This document shows, in pieces, positions 27,582 through 34,984 of a stretch of 64,000 nt of DNA. The stretch is taken from assembly GCA_016218085.1 (NCBI GenBank), contig JACREY010000015.1, forward strand, positions 124,001 to 188,000, read 5' to 3'. Each line of letters opens with the position of its first letter. Positions within the stretch are counted from its first letter, which is position 1. The DNA is from Ignavibacteriota bacterium (lineage in GTDB: Bacteria; Bacteroidota; Ignavibacteria; Tepidaquicellales; Tepidaquicellaceae). Made by a program: the position numbers and the translations under genes. The notes beneath the pieces are model-generated. The model made no database searches, was not told where the DNA came from, and saw only the letters and a list, made by a program, of their open reading frames with translations.

Positions 27582-27914
27582 TTATTCTGTCTTTTTTGAA
27601 AGAATATGCATAACGGCAAGGTAGGGATGCTTGAAAATCATTCTGGGTCCGGAGAAGCGCATTACTTTTTTTACTTTTTCCCGCATATCGGATTTGTAAC
27701 AGTGAACCTCGCATTCACTGCAAACGGGCTTTTCATCTCCGAATGGACAATATTGCAATCTTTCATAAGCATAATCGTTTAACTTCCTGCATTCTTCGCA
27801 AAGATTTTCGGATGATTTATGCACTTTAAAGCAATAAATCCGAATCATTTTATATATGGTTTTCTGTTCGAGTTTTATCCGGCGAGATTCTTTTTTTTCG
27901 TTTTTATTTTCCAA
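27582..27914 (-). CDS. ygbA: YgbA-like nitrosative-stress protein
   Basis: Matches the YgbA family (named nitrous oxide-stimulated promoter protein), known in enterobacteria to be induced by nitric oxide through NsrR. Seven cysteines are placed as in the family: C28, C39-x2-C42, C56, C65-x2-C68-x3-C72, followed by the signature R-F-S-G-P-R-M. This suggests a bound metal or Fe-S centre. The start is TTG: no ATG exists upstream before a stop, and the next ATG (residue 23) would lose the conserved basic helix R-R-I-K-L-E. 110 residues. It lies 88 bases upstream of the DUF1569 gene on the same strand. Confidence 0.82.
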   Translation of the reverse strand: MENKNEKKESRRIKLEQKTIYKMIRIYCFKVHKSSENLCEECRKLNDYAYERLQYCPFGDEKPVCSECEVHCYKSDMREKVKKVMRFSGPRMIFKHPYLAVMHILSKKTE

Positions 27915-28095
27915 CTGTAATAAGCATTTACTATTTTAACAAAAATATTTTTTTAATAAATCCTGTAATTGCAGAAAAAAGCTCCCGGATATTTATGGTG
28001 TTTCATTCCTTTTGGACAAATCTCACAGAAAGATACTTGCTGACTTTGTACTAATTGAATCGTGAAAAAAACTGAATTTACTCGATATTTTACCA

Positions 28096-28132
28096 TTGAC
28101 AATAATATTTATTTACCATAAATTATTATGGT
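28096..28132 (+). promoter_or_regulatory. sigma70-like promoter with palindromic operator (copy A)
   Basis: TTGACA (28096-28101), a 17-base spacer and TAAATT (28119-28124) form a consensus-like promoter 90 bases before the DUF1579 start. The palindrome ACCATAA-ATTA-TTATGGT (28115-28132) lies over the -10, where a repressor would act. A near-identical arrangement occurs at 40636. The rest of the 300-base spacer 27915-28216 between the divergent YgbA-like and DUF1579 genes shows nothing else recognisable. Confidence 0.5.
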
Positions 28133-28216
28133 TATTTTTTAACACAGCCAAAAAACACATTGAACTTTTTAAATTTAATTAATTGTTATAATTTTCATAA
28201 ATTAAACCTCAAAAAA

Positions 28217-28777
28217 ATGAAAAAAACATTATTATTTGTATTATTGATTGCATTTTACGCAATTAATTCGTTTGCACAAGACGATGAAATGAAAAAATGG
28301 ATGGATTACGCGACACCCGGCAAAGAGCATCAGTCACTCGCTAAAATGAACGGTGAATGGAGTTTTACATCAAAAATGTGGATGGATCCCAATGCTGAAC
28401 CGCAGATTTCGACAGGTACAGCAAAATTCGAAATGCTGCTCGGGGGTAGATACCAGCAGCTGACCGTAACAGGAAAAATGATGGGAATGGATTTTATCGG
28501 AATTGGAATAAACGGTTTTGATAATGCGAAGAAAGTTTACGTAAGCAGCTGGATAGATAACGTAGGTACAGGACTAATGTTCATGGAAGGAAAATTCGAT
28601 GAAGCATCTAAGAAAATAATATTCAAGGGTGTAATGGTGGACCCGATGACAGGAAAAGATACGGAATACAAGGAAACGATAAAAGCAATCGATGATAATA
28701 ATATGGAAATGGAAATGTTTACTGTTACAGACGGAAAAGATATTAAAAATATGGAAATAAAATATACAAGAAAGTAA
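28217..28777 (+). CDS. exported DUF1579 family protein
   Basis: Member of DUF1579, a family of unknown function with a beta-barrel (lipocalin-like) fold. The ATG at 28217 starts a clear signal peptide (M-K-K-T-L-L-F-V-L-L ... F-A-Q, about 20 residues); an upstream in-frame start at 28160 has no leader features. The mature protein opens with the family phrase G-K-E-H-Q-S-L-A-K-M-N-G-E-W and continues as alternating strands. It is methionine-rich in several strands (M-M-G-M-D, N-M-E-M-E-M). 186 residues. Followed by a terminator, so probably transcribed from the promoter at 28096. Confidence 0.85.
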   Translation: MKKTLLFVLLIAFYAINSFAQDDEMKKWMDYATPGKEHQSLAKMNGEWSFTSKMWMDPNAEPQISTGTAKFEMLLGGRYQQLTVTGKMMGMDFIGIGINGFDNAKKVYVSSWIDNVGTGLMFMEGKFDEASKKIIFKGVMVDPMTGKDTEYKETIKAIDDNNMEMEMFTVTDGKDIKNMEIKYTRK

Positions 28778-28796
28778 AATATTTTTTACAAATTTT

Positions 28797-28821
28797 AAAG
28801 CCGGTTAATCCGGCTTTTTTA
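28797..28821 (+). terminator. intrinsic terminator after the DUF1579 gene
   Basis: AAAGCCGG and CCGGCTTT (28797-28804 and 28810-28817) form an 8-bp perfect stem with a 5-base loop, running into a T-tract. It sits between the DUF1579 stop and the ribosome site of the next gene. Confidence 0.85.
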
Positions 28822-28841
28822 TTATAAGGAAGGAGAATAAA

Positions 28842-29201
28842 TTGAAAACAAAAGAATGGCTTGAATCAATCGGAAAATCAATCGATTCAATGGATGCAAA
28901 CAGGTTCGCAGATTTTTTAACGGAAGACTGCACATTCAGATTCGGCAATCAGCCTGATGTTATCGGAAAAAAAGAAGTAACAGAATATGTTGCGGCATTT
29001 TTTAAGATGATTGGCGGAAGCGAGCATAAGGTAGTTGACTACTGGAAGCGAGAAGATTCCGTAGTTTGGCAGGGAGAAGTGCTTTATACCAGACTCGACG
29101 GAAAGAAAGTAAATGTTAATTTTACTAACATTTTCATGATGAACGGAAAACTTATAAAAGACTACCTCATCTATATAGATAACACACCCTTATTTGCGTA
29201 A
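28842..29201 (+). CDS. NTF2-like (SnoaL-type) protein
   Basis: A 119-residue single-domain protein of the NTF2/SnoaL-like superfamily, recognised from the pattern M-D-A-N-R-F-A-D-F-L-T-E-D-C-T-F-R-F-G and the central and C-terminal strands ending L-I-K-D-Y-L-I-Y-I-D. Members bind or convert small hydrophobic molecules, or have no known activity; nothing here fixes the substrate. The start is TTG, supported by the strong AAGGAAGGAG ribosome site eight bases before it; no ATG fits. It has its own terminator. Confidence 0.82.
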   Translation: MKTKEWLESIGKSIDSMDANRFADFLTEDCTFRFGNQPDVIGKKEVTEYVAAFFKMIGGSEHKVVDYWKREDSVVWQGEVLYTRLDGKKVNVNFTNIFMMNGKLIKDYLIYIDNTPLFA

Positions 29202-29219
29202 ATTTTTAAATGCAATTAC

Positions 29220-29258
29220 AAGCGTTTTCCGGAAATTATTTTCGGGGAACGCTTTTTC
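29220..29258 (+). terminator. intrinsic terminator after the NTF2-like gene
   Basis: AAGCGTT... and ...AACGCTT form an interrupted stem of about 14 pairs (29220-29235 and 29240-29254), followed by TTTTTCTT. Allowing for mismatches in the middle this is a reasonable terminator. Confidence 0.65.
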
Positions 29259-29566
29259 TTAACAACCGAAAAAAACAATCTCTTAATAATTATAATCGAA
29301 ATATTTTAATTTTTGTTGAAACTTATTCTGATTTATATTGTTTCTAACGGAAAGAGTTACTGAATTACATAGGAATTAGGGGGTTCTTTAAATATTCTGC
29401 AATAAATCACAAACCTGAAATTTTTCAATTAATTGGAAATATTTTCGGGTGAACTATTTTTATTACTCCCCTATTGTTTTTTGATTTACAAATTTCTGAC
29501 ATACAATTATAATATTTTGTAATATTTATTTTACTGAAAGAACAATAAAAAAAGGAGAAAACTCAA
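29259..29566. other. AT-rich leader of the next secreted protein
   Basis: No open frame, RNA gene or repeat recognised in about 300 bases. It must contain the promoter of the 29567 gene; a TATAAT at about 29505 is not backed by a good -35. A GGAGA ribosome site lies about 8-10 bases before the ATG at 29567. Confidence 0.4.
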
Positions 29567-31420
29567 ATGAAAAAAGCAACACTAGTTCTATTCGCTTTAC
29601 TCTTATTAATTACCGGAATGGTTTCCGCACAGGATGACCGGAGCCCAAATACGGTAAAGAATGTCCACACAAGATACGGCATTTCACCTCAGGAACTTGA
29701 AATGGAAAAAAATGCTGTAAAACCTACAAGCTTTCCGCCTGCTGAACTTTTCACACAGCTCGATTTAGCAAAGAGAAACGGAAACATTCAGGAAGCAGAA
29801 AGATTAAATGCTGAAATCCAGAAATACTCGGAAGGAACAAGAACATACGTACCTTCACCGGTATTGGACGGACAAATAGCTTATCCCAACAACGGTGCAC
29901 CTTTCTTACCTGATTGGGTCGGAACTGATGCCACCATTTATAACGGTTACGTAGCAGGTGCATATAATTCTGCTAACTATAGAATGATGGATATCAAAAT
30001 GGGAAAAGACGGTAATATCTATGTTGCATTCGCAACAGATTCCAGTGTAGCGGCAGTAAACAGGTATATTTGGGTTTACCGCTCAACAAATTCAGGGGCA
30101 ACCTGGACAAACCTCGGCGGAGCTTATTATAATGGAAGTTATTTCCACGGCTTATCGATGTCAGTTGACAGAAGAGCCACCACAAACGACTCCGTTAAAG
30201 TAAGCGTTTATTATCTTGTATCAGGAAACTCAAATGGAAACGGTGCAGTCCTGAATTTACTCACATTCACTGCAAGCAATTTCGGCGGTACAGCATATCT
30301 TAAATCGATTGCTACACCTACAACGGGCAGAAAACTCGGATTTCCTTCAGCAGTTACTGACGGTCAATATTATGATGCGGTAACATATCTCGGTGTTGTA
30401 TTCGGAGAATACAGCAATTCAGGTGATTCCGTAATCAGCATACAAATGACAAGAACTACAAACTGGCACAGCACATACACTTCTATTACAATTCCTTCTA
30501 TATATACGGGAGTATTCGGAGATTATTATCCTTCAGCTTCATTAAAAAGAAGTATGACAGGTTCGGATTCTGTATATATAGCGGTTGAAAGAAGATTCTC
30601 AGGCACAAATTACCTTGTAAGAGTAATAACCACACCCTGGTCACCGACAGCAGCAAACAGCACTTTATTCCTGCCTCCGACCGGAACGGGTTTATATACA
30701 AAGCCATGCCTAACAGTAAGGCAGACTTCAAGTGCCACACCGCGTGAAATAATAATAACATACCTTTATAACGGTATTGCACAGTATATGTTCTCTACTA
30801 ACGACGGATCGACCTGGACATTTAACGCATCGCTCGACCCGAATGCATCTACAAACGGTAATGCAGTCTGGTGTTCATCAGATACTTTAACAACTACAGG
30901 CCGTTTCACGGCATTATGGAAAGCCGGAGACTCTATCTGCGTGAGAAGAGGTTATCCCAATTTTATGAGTTCAGGAAACTTAGCTTATAAAATCAACTCG
31001 CACCAGAGCACGACATCGAGAACTCCCGTCTGCGTAACATACAGAGGCGGCGGTCTTCAGAGGTCAATGGTAGCATTCCCGGGCTTAGGACCGCAGAATG
31101 TTTATTTTAACAGTGAAAATCTCCCGACAGGAATCAGCGGCAACGGAACAACTCCGACAAGCTTCAAGCTTTCGCAGAACTATCCGAATCCGTTTAACCC
31201 TGTAACGACAATCAACTTCAGCATTCCTAAAAATGAAATCGTAAAAATAAAAGTTTACGACATTCTCGGAAAAGAAGTAGCAACAATAATAAATGAGCAG
31301 ATGAATGCGGGAACACATAATTTAACATTCGATGCAAGCAAACTTTCATCGGGAGTTTATATGTATAAGATAACGGCAGGAAGCTTCAGCGACATCAAGA
31401 AAATGATGCTGGTAAAATAG
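29567..31420 (+). CDS. secreted BNR-type protein with type IX sorting domain
   Basis: 617 residues, exported. Signal peptide ends near residue 21 (M-V-S-A-Q). A short helical, charged segment (about 40-90, E-L-F-T-Q-L-D-L-A-K-R) precedes a beta-rich region with Asp-box-like repeats (S-T-N-S-G-A-T-W, S-T-N-D-G-S-T-W), probably a propeller. The type IX sorting domain occupies about 535-617 with N-Y-P-N-P-F-N-P, G-V-Y-M-Y-K and terminal K-K-M-M-L-V-K. It shares the plan but not close sequence with the two large proteins at 10-16 kb and lacks their Ig-like part. No catalytic motif seen. Single-gene unit ending at a strong terminator. Confidence 0.85.
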   Translation: MKKATLVLFALLLLITGMVSAQDDRSPNTVKNVHTRYGISPQELEMEKNAVKPTSFPPAELFTQLDLAKRNGNIQEAERLNAEIQKYSEGTRTYVPSPVLDGQIAYPNNGAPFLPDWVGTDATIYNGYVAGAYNSANYRMMDIKMGKDGNIYVAFATDSSVAAVNRYIWVYRSTNSGATWTNLGGAYYNGSYFHGLSMSVDRRATTNDSVKVSVYYLVSGNSNGNGAVLNLLTFTASNFGGTAYLKSIATPTTGRKLGFPSAVTDGQYYDAVTYLGVVFGEYSNSGDSVISIQMTRTTNWHSTYTSITIPSIYTGVFGDYYPSASLKRSMTGSDSVYIAVERRFSGTNYLVRVITTPWSPTAANSTLFLPPTGTGLYTKPCLTVRQTSSATPREIIITYLYNGIAQYMFSTNDGSTWTFNASLDPNASTNGNAVWCSSDTLTTTGRFTALWKAGDSICVRRGYPNFMSSGNLAYKINSHQSTTSRTPVCVTYRGGGLQRSMVAFPGLGPQNVYFNSENLPTGISGNGTTPTSFKLSQNYPNPFNPVTTINFSIPKNEIVKIKVYDILGKEVATIINEQMNAGTHNLTFDASKLSSGVYMYKITAGSFSDIKKMMLVK

Positions 31421-31443
31421 TTTTTCTGTTATATAAAATATAA

Positions 31444-31476
31444 AAACAGGCAGGATGAATTTCATTCTGCCTGTTT
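31444..31476. terminator. bidirectional terminator between convergent genes
   Basis: A long stem (AAACAGGCAGGATGAA-type arm at 31444-31459 against its complement ending CTGCCTGTTT at 31474), with one G-T pair, separates two convergent stops. T-rich on the plus side, A-rich on the other, so it can work for both genes. Confidence 0.82.
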
Positions 31477-31478
31477 GT

Positions 31479-31886
31479 TTATAACTTAACAATCCCTGTT
31501 ATTCTCCATGAATTTTTATCCGAATCAACAAAACCTGTTATATAGGTTGTGGAATAGGGTTCATTTGCTTTATTAAATACAAAATTTATATTTAAAATAT
31601 CATTTTCATCTGCACGGGAAAGAATACCGTAAAAAAGCGTATCCATAGCGGTAATAAGCAATTTCTTATCATTCATTTTTCCTTTTAAAACACTTATAAC
31701 CTCGCCGCGGAAGCAATTCGCATACCCTATCGCGCCAACTTCTTTTACTTTGACAGCAAGTTCAAGTTCGAGAGGAATGCGGCTGCTGAATTTAATGACA
31801 TCGGTTGAATCGGAATTACCCTGAGAAATTATCCGTAGAGGCAAAAGAAAAAATAAAACAGCAATAAATATTTTTTGTAATTTCAT
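31479..31886 (-). CDS. small exported protein, unknown
   Basis: 135 residues. A hydrophobic leader (M-K-L-Q-K-I-F-I-A-V ... I-I-S-Q) ends near residue 22. The rest is beta-rich, with one cysteine in A-N-C-F-R-G-E-V-I-S-V-L-K-G. The phrase G-E-V-I-S-V-L-K-G recalls the start of beta-sandwich domains that follow N-terminal metalloprotease-inhibitor-like folds, but this is not strong enough for a family name. Its stop touches the shared terminator. The minus-strand TATCTTTG at 31947-31954, about 60 bases upstream, is a possible promoter element without a fitting TTG. Confidence 0.6.
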   Translation of the reverse strand: MKLQKIFIAVLFFLLPLRIISQGNSDSTDVIKFSSRIPLELELAVKVKEVGAIGYANCFRGEVISVLKGKMNDKKLLITAMDTLFYGILSRADENDILNINFVFNKANEPYSTTYITGFVDSDKNSWRITGIVKL

Positions 31887-31991
31887 ATTCGTAAAAGTTT
31901 ATATAATATACTTATTTATTATTAAGTTTTCAGTTACATTAGGAACCAAAGATATATATTTAAGTATAAAAATAAAGTAAATACAAATTTT

Positions 31992-32489
31992 ATGAAGAAA
32001 CTGTTAATAATATTTATTCTTTTCCCAATGTTTTGCTACGGGCAGAATATGATTATGTATGCCAGCATAGAAAAAAATACTGCGAAGGATAATCTATCGC
32101 CTTATGATTTATATTTTTTAAAAATCAGACCGGGATACAGGGACCACTCATATAAAATAGAAGTGATACAAATGGACAGCGAGGGAAAGGAAATTTTATT
32201 AGCAAAACCGGAAATAAATGTCAGGCTGATAATTCACAAAAAAGATTACAAAATGCCCGGCAGTGATAAAGTAGAATGGGATTATGAAACAGAGGTAAAA
32301 TCAAATGATACATACACAGGCGAGATTTTAAGCATTGGAGACTGTTCAGGTAAAAGAGACTTGTCCTGCTCTCTAAGATTAAAGAGCGGAGAAAAATATA
32401 CTGTGAGAGTTTATTATAACGAAAAGCATTACTTTGAATTCAGAATCGACTCTTCCTCCGAAGAAAGAATAAAAATGGAATATTATTAA
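31992..32489 (+). CDS. exported protein, unknown
   Basis: 165 residues, no recognised family. Signal peptide about 1-18 (M-K-K-L-L-I-I-F ... C-Y-G-Q). The mature part is polar with many Lys, Asp and Tyr; the two cysteines (G-D-C-S-G-K-R-D-L-S-C) are eight residues apart and could form a disulfide. The last part, S-G-E-K-Y-T-V-R-V-Y-Y-N, reads as beta-strands. The gene faces the lipoprotein gene at 32676 and its stop overlaps the end of that gene's shifted continuation. Confidence 0.6.
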   Translation: MKKLLIIFILFPMFCYGQNMIMYASIEKNTAKDNLSPYDLYFLKIRPGYRDHSYKIEVIQMDSEGKEILLAKPEINVRLIIHKKDYKMPGSDKVEWDYETEVKSNDTYTGEILSIGDCSGKRDLSCSLRLKSGEKYTVRVYYNEKHYFEFRIDSSSEERIKMEYY

Positions 32490-32680
32490 TTATTCATTTT
32501 TCTATCCGGAAAATTCCGGTATCCGATTTCAATTTCGGGTTTCAAAGATTTAATATAATAAAGAATGGCATCCCTATCTGCACAGCTTGCATCAAAAAGA
32601 GAAGGAAAAACTTCTATTGGTTCCCGAAATATTTTCGTAAGCCTGTTTGTTCCCTCGAATTTATAGGAATAATTTTTACC
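32486..32680 (-). pseudogene. shifted-frame continuation of the lipoprotein gene upstream
   Basis: Directly after the stop of the 32676-33128 gene another minus-strand frame stays open for 64 codons to a stop at 32486. It has no start codon of its own that makes sense. Its translation (Y-S-Y-K-F-E-G-T-N-R-L-T-K ... S-L-F-D-A-S-C-A-D-R-D-A-I-L-Y-Y-I-K) looks like real protein, not shadow sequence. It reads as the missing C-terminal part of the preceding lipoprotein, joined if one base is gained or lost near 32679-32690. Either a disrupted gene, a programmed shift, or a sequencing error. Confidence 0.5.
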
Positions 32681-33128
32681 TCAGAGGTTTTAGCCGTTCA
32701 CCTTCAAAGAGCATTATTATAGTGCACGCAAGCGTTACAATCTTTCCTTTATATTCTACTGGATTTTCCAATAATTTTTCTATAGTCAGATATTTTTCAG
32801 TATTTTGGTTTTTGATTAAATTAATTTCTGTAATTCCTGAAATCTCCCCTACGCACCTGTTCCAGTGCCCGTATCCGCCTTTTTTATCATAATTAAATTT
32901 ACCTTTCACTATAACATTTTTGCCGTGATACTTTTCATAGCTTACTTTGCCTTCAAGCTTTTTGCTGAAAGAATACGTGATGGCGCTATCTTCATATATT
33001 TTTATTTCGGTTGAATCGGAAATTTTTTCTTCGGATTTGGAAGTAACCTGCTTGTCTTCCTTTTTTGAACAGTTTAGAGAAATTGAAATAAGTAAAACTA
33101 TTACAAAAACTAAGGATAGTGGTTTCAT
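32676..33128 (-). CDS. lipoprotein, unknown, probably truncated by a frameshift
   Basis: 150 residues. A hydrophobic leader ends in the lipobox I-S-L-N-C at about residue 20, so the product should be lipid-anchored. A Ser/Lys/Glu-rich linker is followed by a domain with K-N-V-I-V-K-G-K-F and Y-K-G-K-I-V-T-L-A-C-T-I, a doubled beta pattern that suggests OB-like folds (inference). The end, E-G-E-R-L-K-P-L-R, comes abruptly within what looks like a strand-rich domain, and the next 64 codons in the neighbouring frame continue protein-like sequence. The full product was probably about 210 residues. Confidence 0.6.
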   Translation of the reverse strand: MKPLSLVFVIVLLISISLNCSKKEDKQVTSKSEEKISDSTEIKIYEDSAITYSFSKKLEGKVSYEKYHGKNVIVKGKFNYDKKGGYGHWNRCVGEISGITEINLIKNQNTEKYLTIEKLLENPVEYKGKIVTLACTIIMLFEGERLKPLR

Positions 33129-33202
33129 AATGTAAATTTACTTGATTAAATATAGCGAATTCAATATGGGATTGCAGTGGGAAAAAGGAGAAAAAGAACT
33201 TT

Positions 33203-33690
33203 GACCGCTGATATACGCTGAAAGATTATGATTTACACAGATAGAGCTTTTTTTATTTTTGAGATCAAAATCTTTGATCGCTGATATACGCTGAAAGATT
33301 ATGATTTACACAGATAGAGCTTTTTTATTTTTTTGTAACTGATATTAAGAACATTGGACGCTGATTTACGCTGAAAGATTATGATTTACACAGATAGAGC
33401 TTTTTTTATTTTTGAGATCAAAATCTTTGACCGCTGATTTACGCTGAAAGATTATGATTACACAGATAGAGTTTTTTTTATTTTTGAGATCAAAATCTTT
33501 GACCGCTGATTTACGCTGAAAGATTATGATTTACACAGATAGAGCTTTTTTTATTTTTGAGATCAAAATCTTTGACCGCTGATTTATGCTGAAAGATTAT
33601 GATTTACACAGATAGAGCTTTTTTTATTTTTGAGATCAAAATCTTTGACCGCTGATTTATGCTGAAAGATTATGATTTACACAGATAGAT
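33203..33690. repeat. seven-copy 73-bp tandem repeat
   Basis: Units begin at 33203, 33276, 33356, 33429, 33501, 33574 and 33647, so the period is 73, 80, 73, 72, 73 and 73. The most constant part reads CGCTGATTTACGCTGAAAG then ATTATGATTTACACAGATAG. The second half is a T-run then GAGATCAAAATCTTTGA. The third unit has a diverged spacer; the second carries the perfect inverted repeat GATCAAA-ATC-TTTGATC. AAAGATT and AATCTTT within each unit could pair. No open frame spans the array. Scattered single words of the same kind (ACTGATTCACAGATT) occur at 36821 and near 40725. The rest of the gene-free stretch 33129-33765 is the hairpin at 33701. Confidence 0.9.
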
Positions 33691-33700
33691 CTTCTTATTC

Positions 33701-33732
33701 CCTGGTTACTACGCTCCAGCGTAGTAACCAGG
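33701..33732. repeat. REP-like palindrome, 15-bp perfect arms
   Basis: CCTGGTTACTACGCT (33701-33715) and AGCGTAGTAACCAGG (33718-33732) are perfect complements around two bases. It directly follows the tandem array and lies 34 bases after the 3' end (minus strand) of the 33766-34839 gene. No T-run, so it is not a classical terminator. The GC content exceeds the surroundings. Confidence 0.75.
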
Positions 33733-33765
33733 ATATAAAATGACAAATCAATTACTATTGCAATT

Positions 33766-34839
33766 TTACAAAACCCAGCTTGCAGTAGTAACAGAGTCTA
33801 TATATACTTTATTATGCGTTTGAAACTCATAAATACATAATTTGCTGACAGTCGAATTTATAGATGAAGTAAAAAACAAAAGATACTTTCCTGTTTGCGA
33901 CCAGGAAGGACGCCTGTCATATTCATCAGGAGAGTTAGTTATATTGACTCTCTGGTTCCCGTCCCGGTCAATCACAATAATATCAGGAATACCTGAGGAA
34001 GAATATTCTTCAAAAGCAATATTTATTCCGTCACCGGAATAAGATGGCTTTCTCTGATTCAGAGAAGAATTGGTTAAGTTTACAAATCCTGTACCATCAC
34101 ATTTCACTTTACAGATATTTGAAATTGAAGATGAATTCAAGTCACTATATGCAATAGTCATATTATCACTATACCAACTTAGCATATCTTCATTACTCGC
34201 TCCGTTTAATGATATTACTTTTTTCTTATTGTTACCGGCAGTATCAATTATATATAAAACTGACTGATAATTCAAATCTTTTTCAACGAATGCAATTTTA
34301 TCATTATAAGTCGAGAATTCAGCAAGATGTTCAGTGCCCCTCATTTGATCTGAGATTTGAATAGTGCTCATTGTATTTACATTGCCTAATATTAAATAAT
34401 TTCCTTCATCAGTTGTAAATAAAAATTTTCCTCCATATCGGGTAATAGAATAATAAACAGGATAGTAATTTGTCTGAATGATTTGTTTTATACTGCCGGA
34501 TCCGGAATAATTCACAATATATGCTTCACTGAAATGAAAAATACTTAGCTTAGCGGCTATGAAAGAACTATAATAGGCTTTGCTCATCACAATTCCTTTA
34601 TCTGTGATATATCTGAGTTTCATCGAATCCAGATCCATTCCGTATGTTTTTCCGATTGAATCATTGAACGGAACTTTGCTGATAATTAAATCATAAAACT
34701 CTATTGAATAATGGGGCTGTTCATATTCCATCAGTTTAATATTGCAGGATGAAAACTGAATCGATAATAAACCAAATAAAAAAATAAATAATCTTATAAC
34801 TGTTATTTTCCCGAAATGACTTCCACTGATTTTAATCAT
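33766..34839 (-). CDS. TolB-like beta-propeller lipoprotein
   Basis: 357 residues. A long N-terminal hydrophobic stretch ends in the lipobox-like I-Q-F-S-S-C (about residue 33), suggesting a lipid anchor. The body has WD40-like PD40 repeats as in TolB: S-W-Y-S-D-N-M-T-I-A-Y, P-S-Y-S-G-D-G-I-N-I-A-F-E, P-S-W-S-Q-T-G-K-Y-L-L-F, each with D/S-G-x-x-I-A-F. No TolB N-terminal domain is visible and no tol-pal genes are near, so this is a stand-alone propeller. Role unknown. The codon and base use is a little more AT-rich than the metabolic genes around. Confidence 0.72.
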   Translation of the reverse strand: MIKISGSHFGKITVIRLFIFLFGLLSIQFSSCNIKLMEYEQPHYSIEFYDLIISKVPFNDSIGKTYGMDLDSMKLRYITDKGIVMSKAYYSSFIAAKLSIFHFSEAYIVNYSGSGSIKQIIQTNYYPVYYSITRYGGKFLFTTDEGNYLILGNVNTMSTIQISDQMRGTEHLAEFSTYNDKIAFVEKDLNYQSVLYIIDTAGNNKKKVISLNGASNEDMLSWYSDNMTIAYSDLNSSSISNICKVKCDGTGFVNLTNSSLNQRKPSYSGDGINIAFEEYSSSGIPDIIVIDRDGNQRVNITNSPDEYDRRPSWSQTGKYLLFFTSSINSTVSKLCIYEFQTHNKVYIDSVTTASWVL

Positions 34840-34924
34840 ACTGATAATGATTTAATATGAATTATCATATAATTAACAAAATTCATTTCTTTTTTCAAGG
34901 ATAATATATGCGGTTATTGATAAT

Positions 34925-34958
34925 AAAAAAACCGTCCCGAAGTTATTTGGAACGGTTT
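34925..34958 (-). terminator. intrinsic terminator after pckG
   Basis: Minus strand: AAACCGTTCC pairs with GGGACGGTTT (one bulge or mismatch) around an 11-base loop, followed by seven T residues. It lies about 25 bases after the PEP carboxykinase stop. Confidence 0.82.
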
Positions 34959-34984
34959 AATATTCTGACTTCTGAATTGCTCTT

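Noticed and set aside
32506-32525. CCGGAA-AA-TTCCGG hairpin as a terminator
   Set aside because: Short, no T-run, and lies within the protein-like shifted continuation of the lipoprotein gene.
33203-33690. CRISPR array
   Set aside because: The repeated unit includes the whole 73-bp period, so there are no unique spacers, and no cas gene is near.
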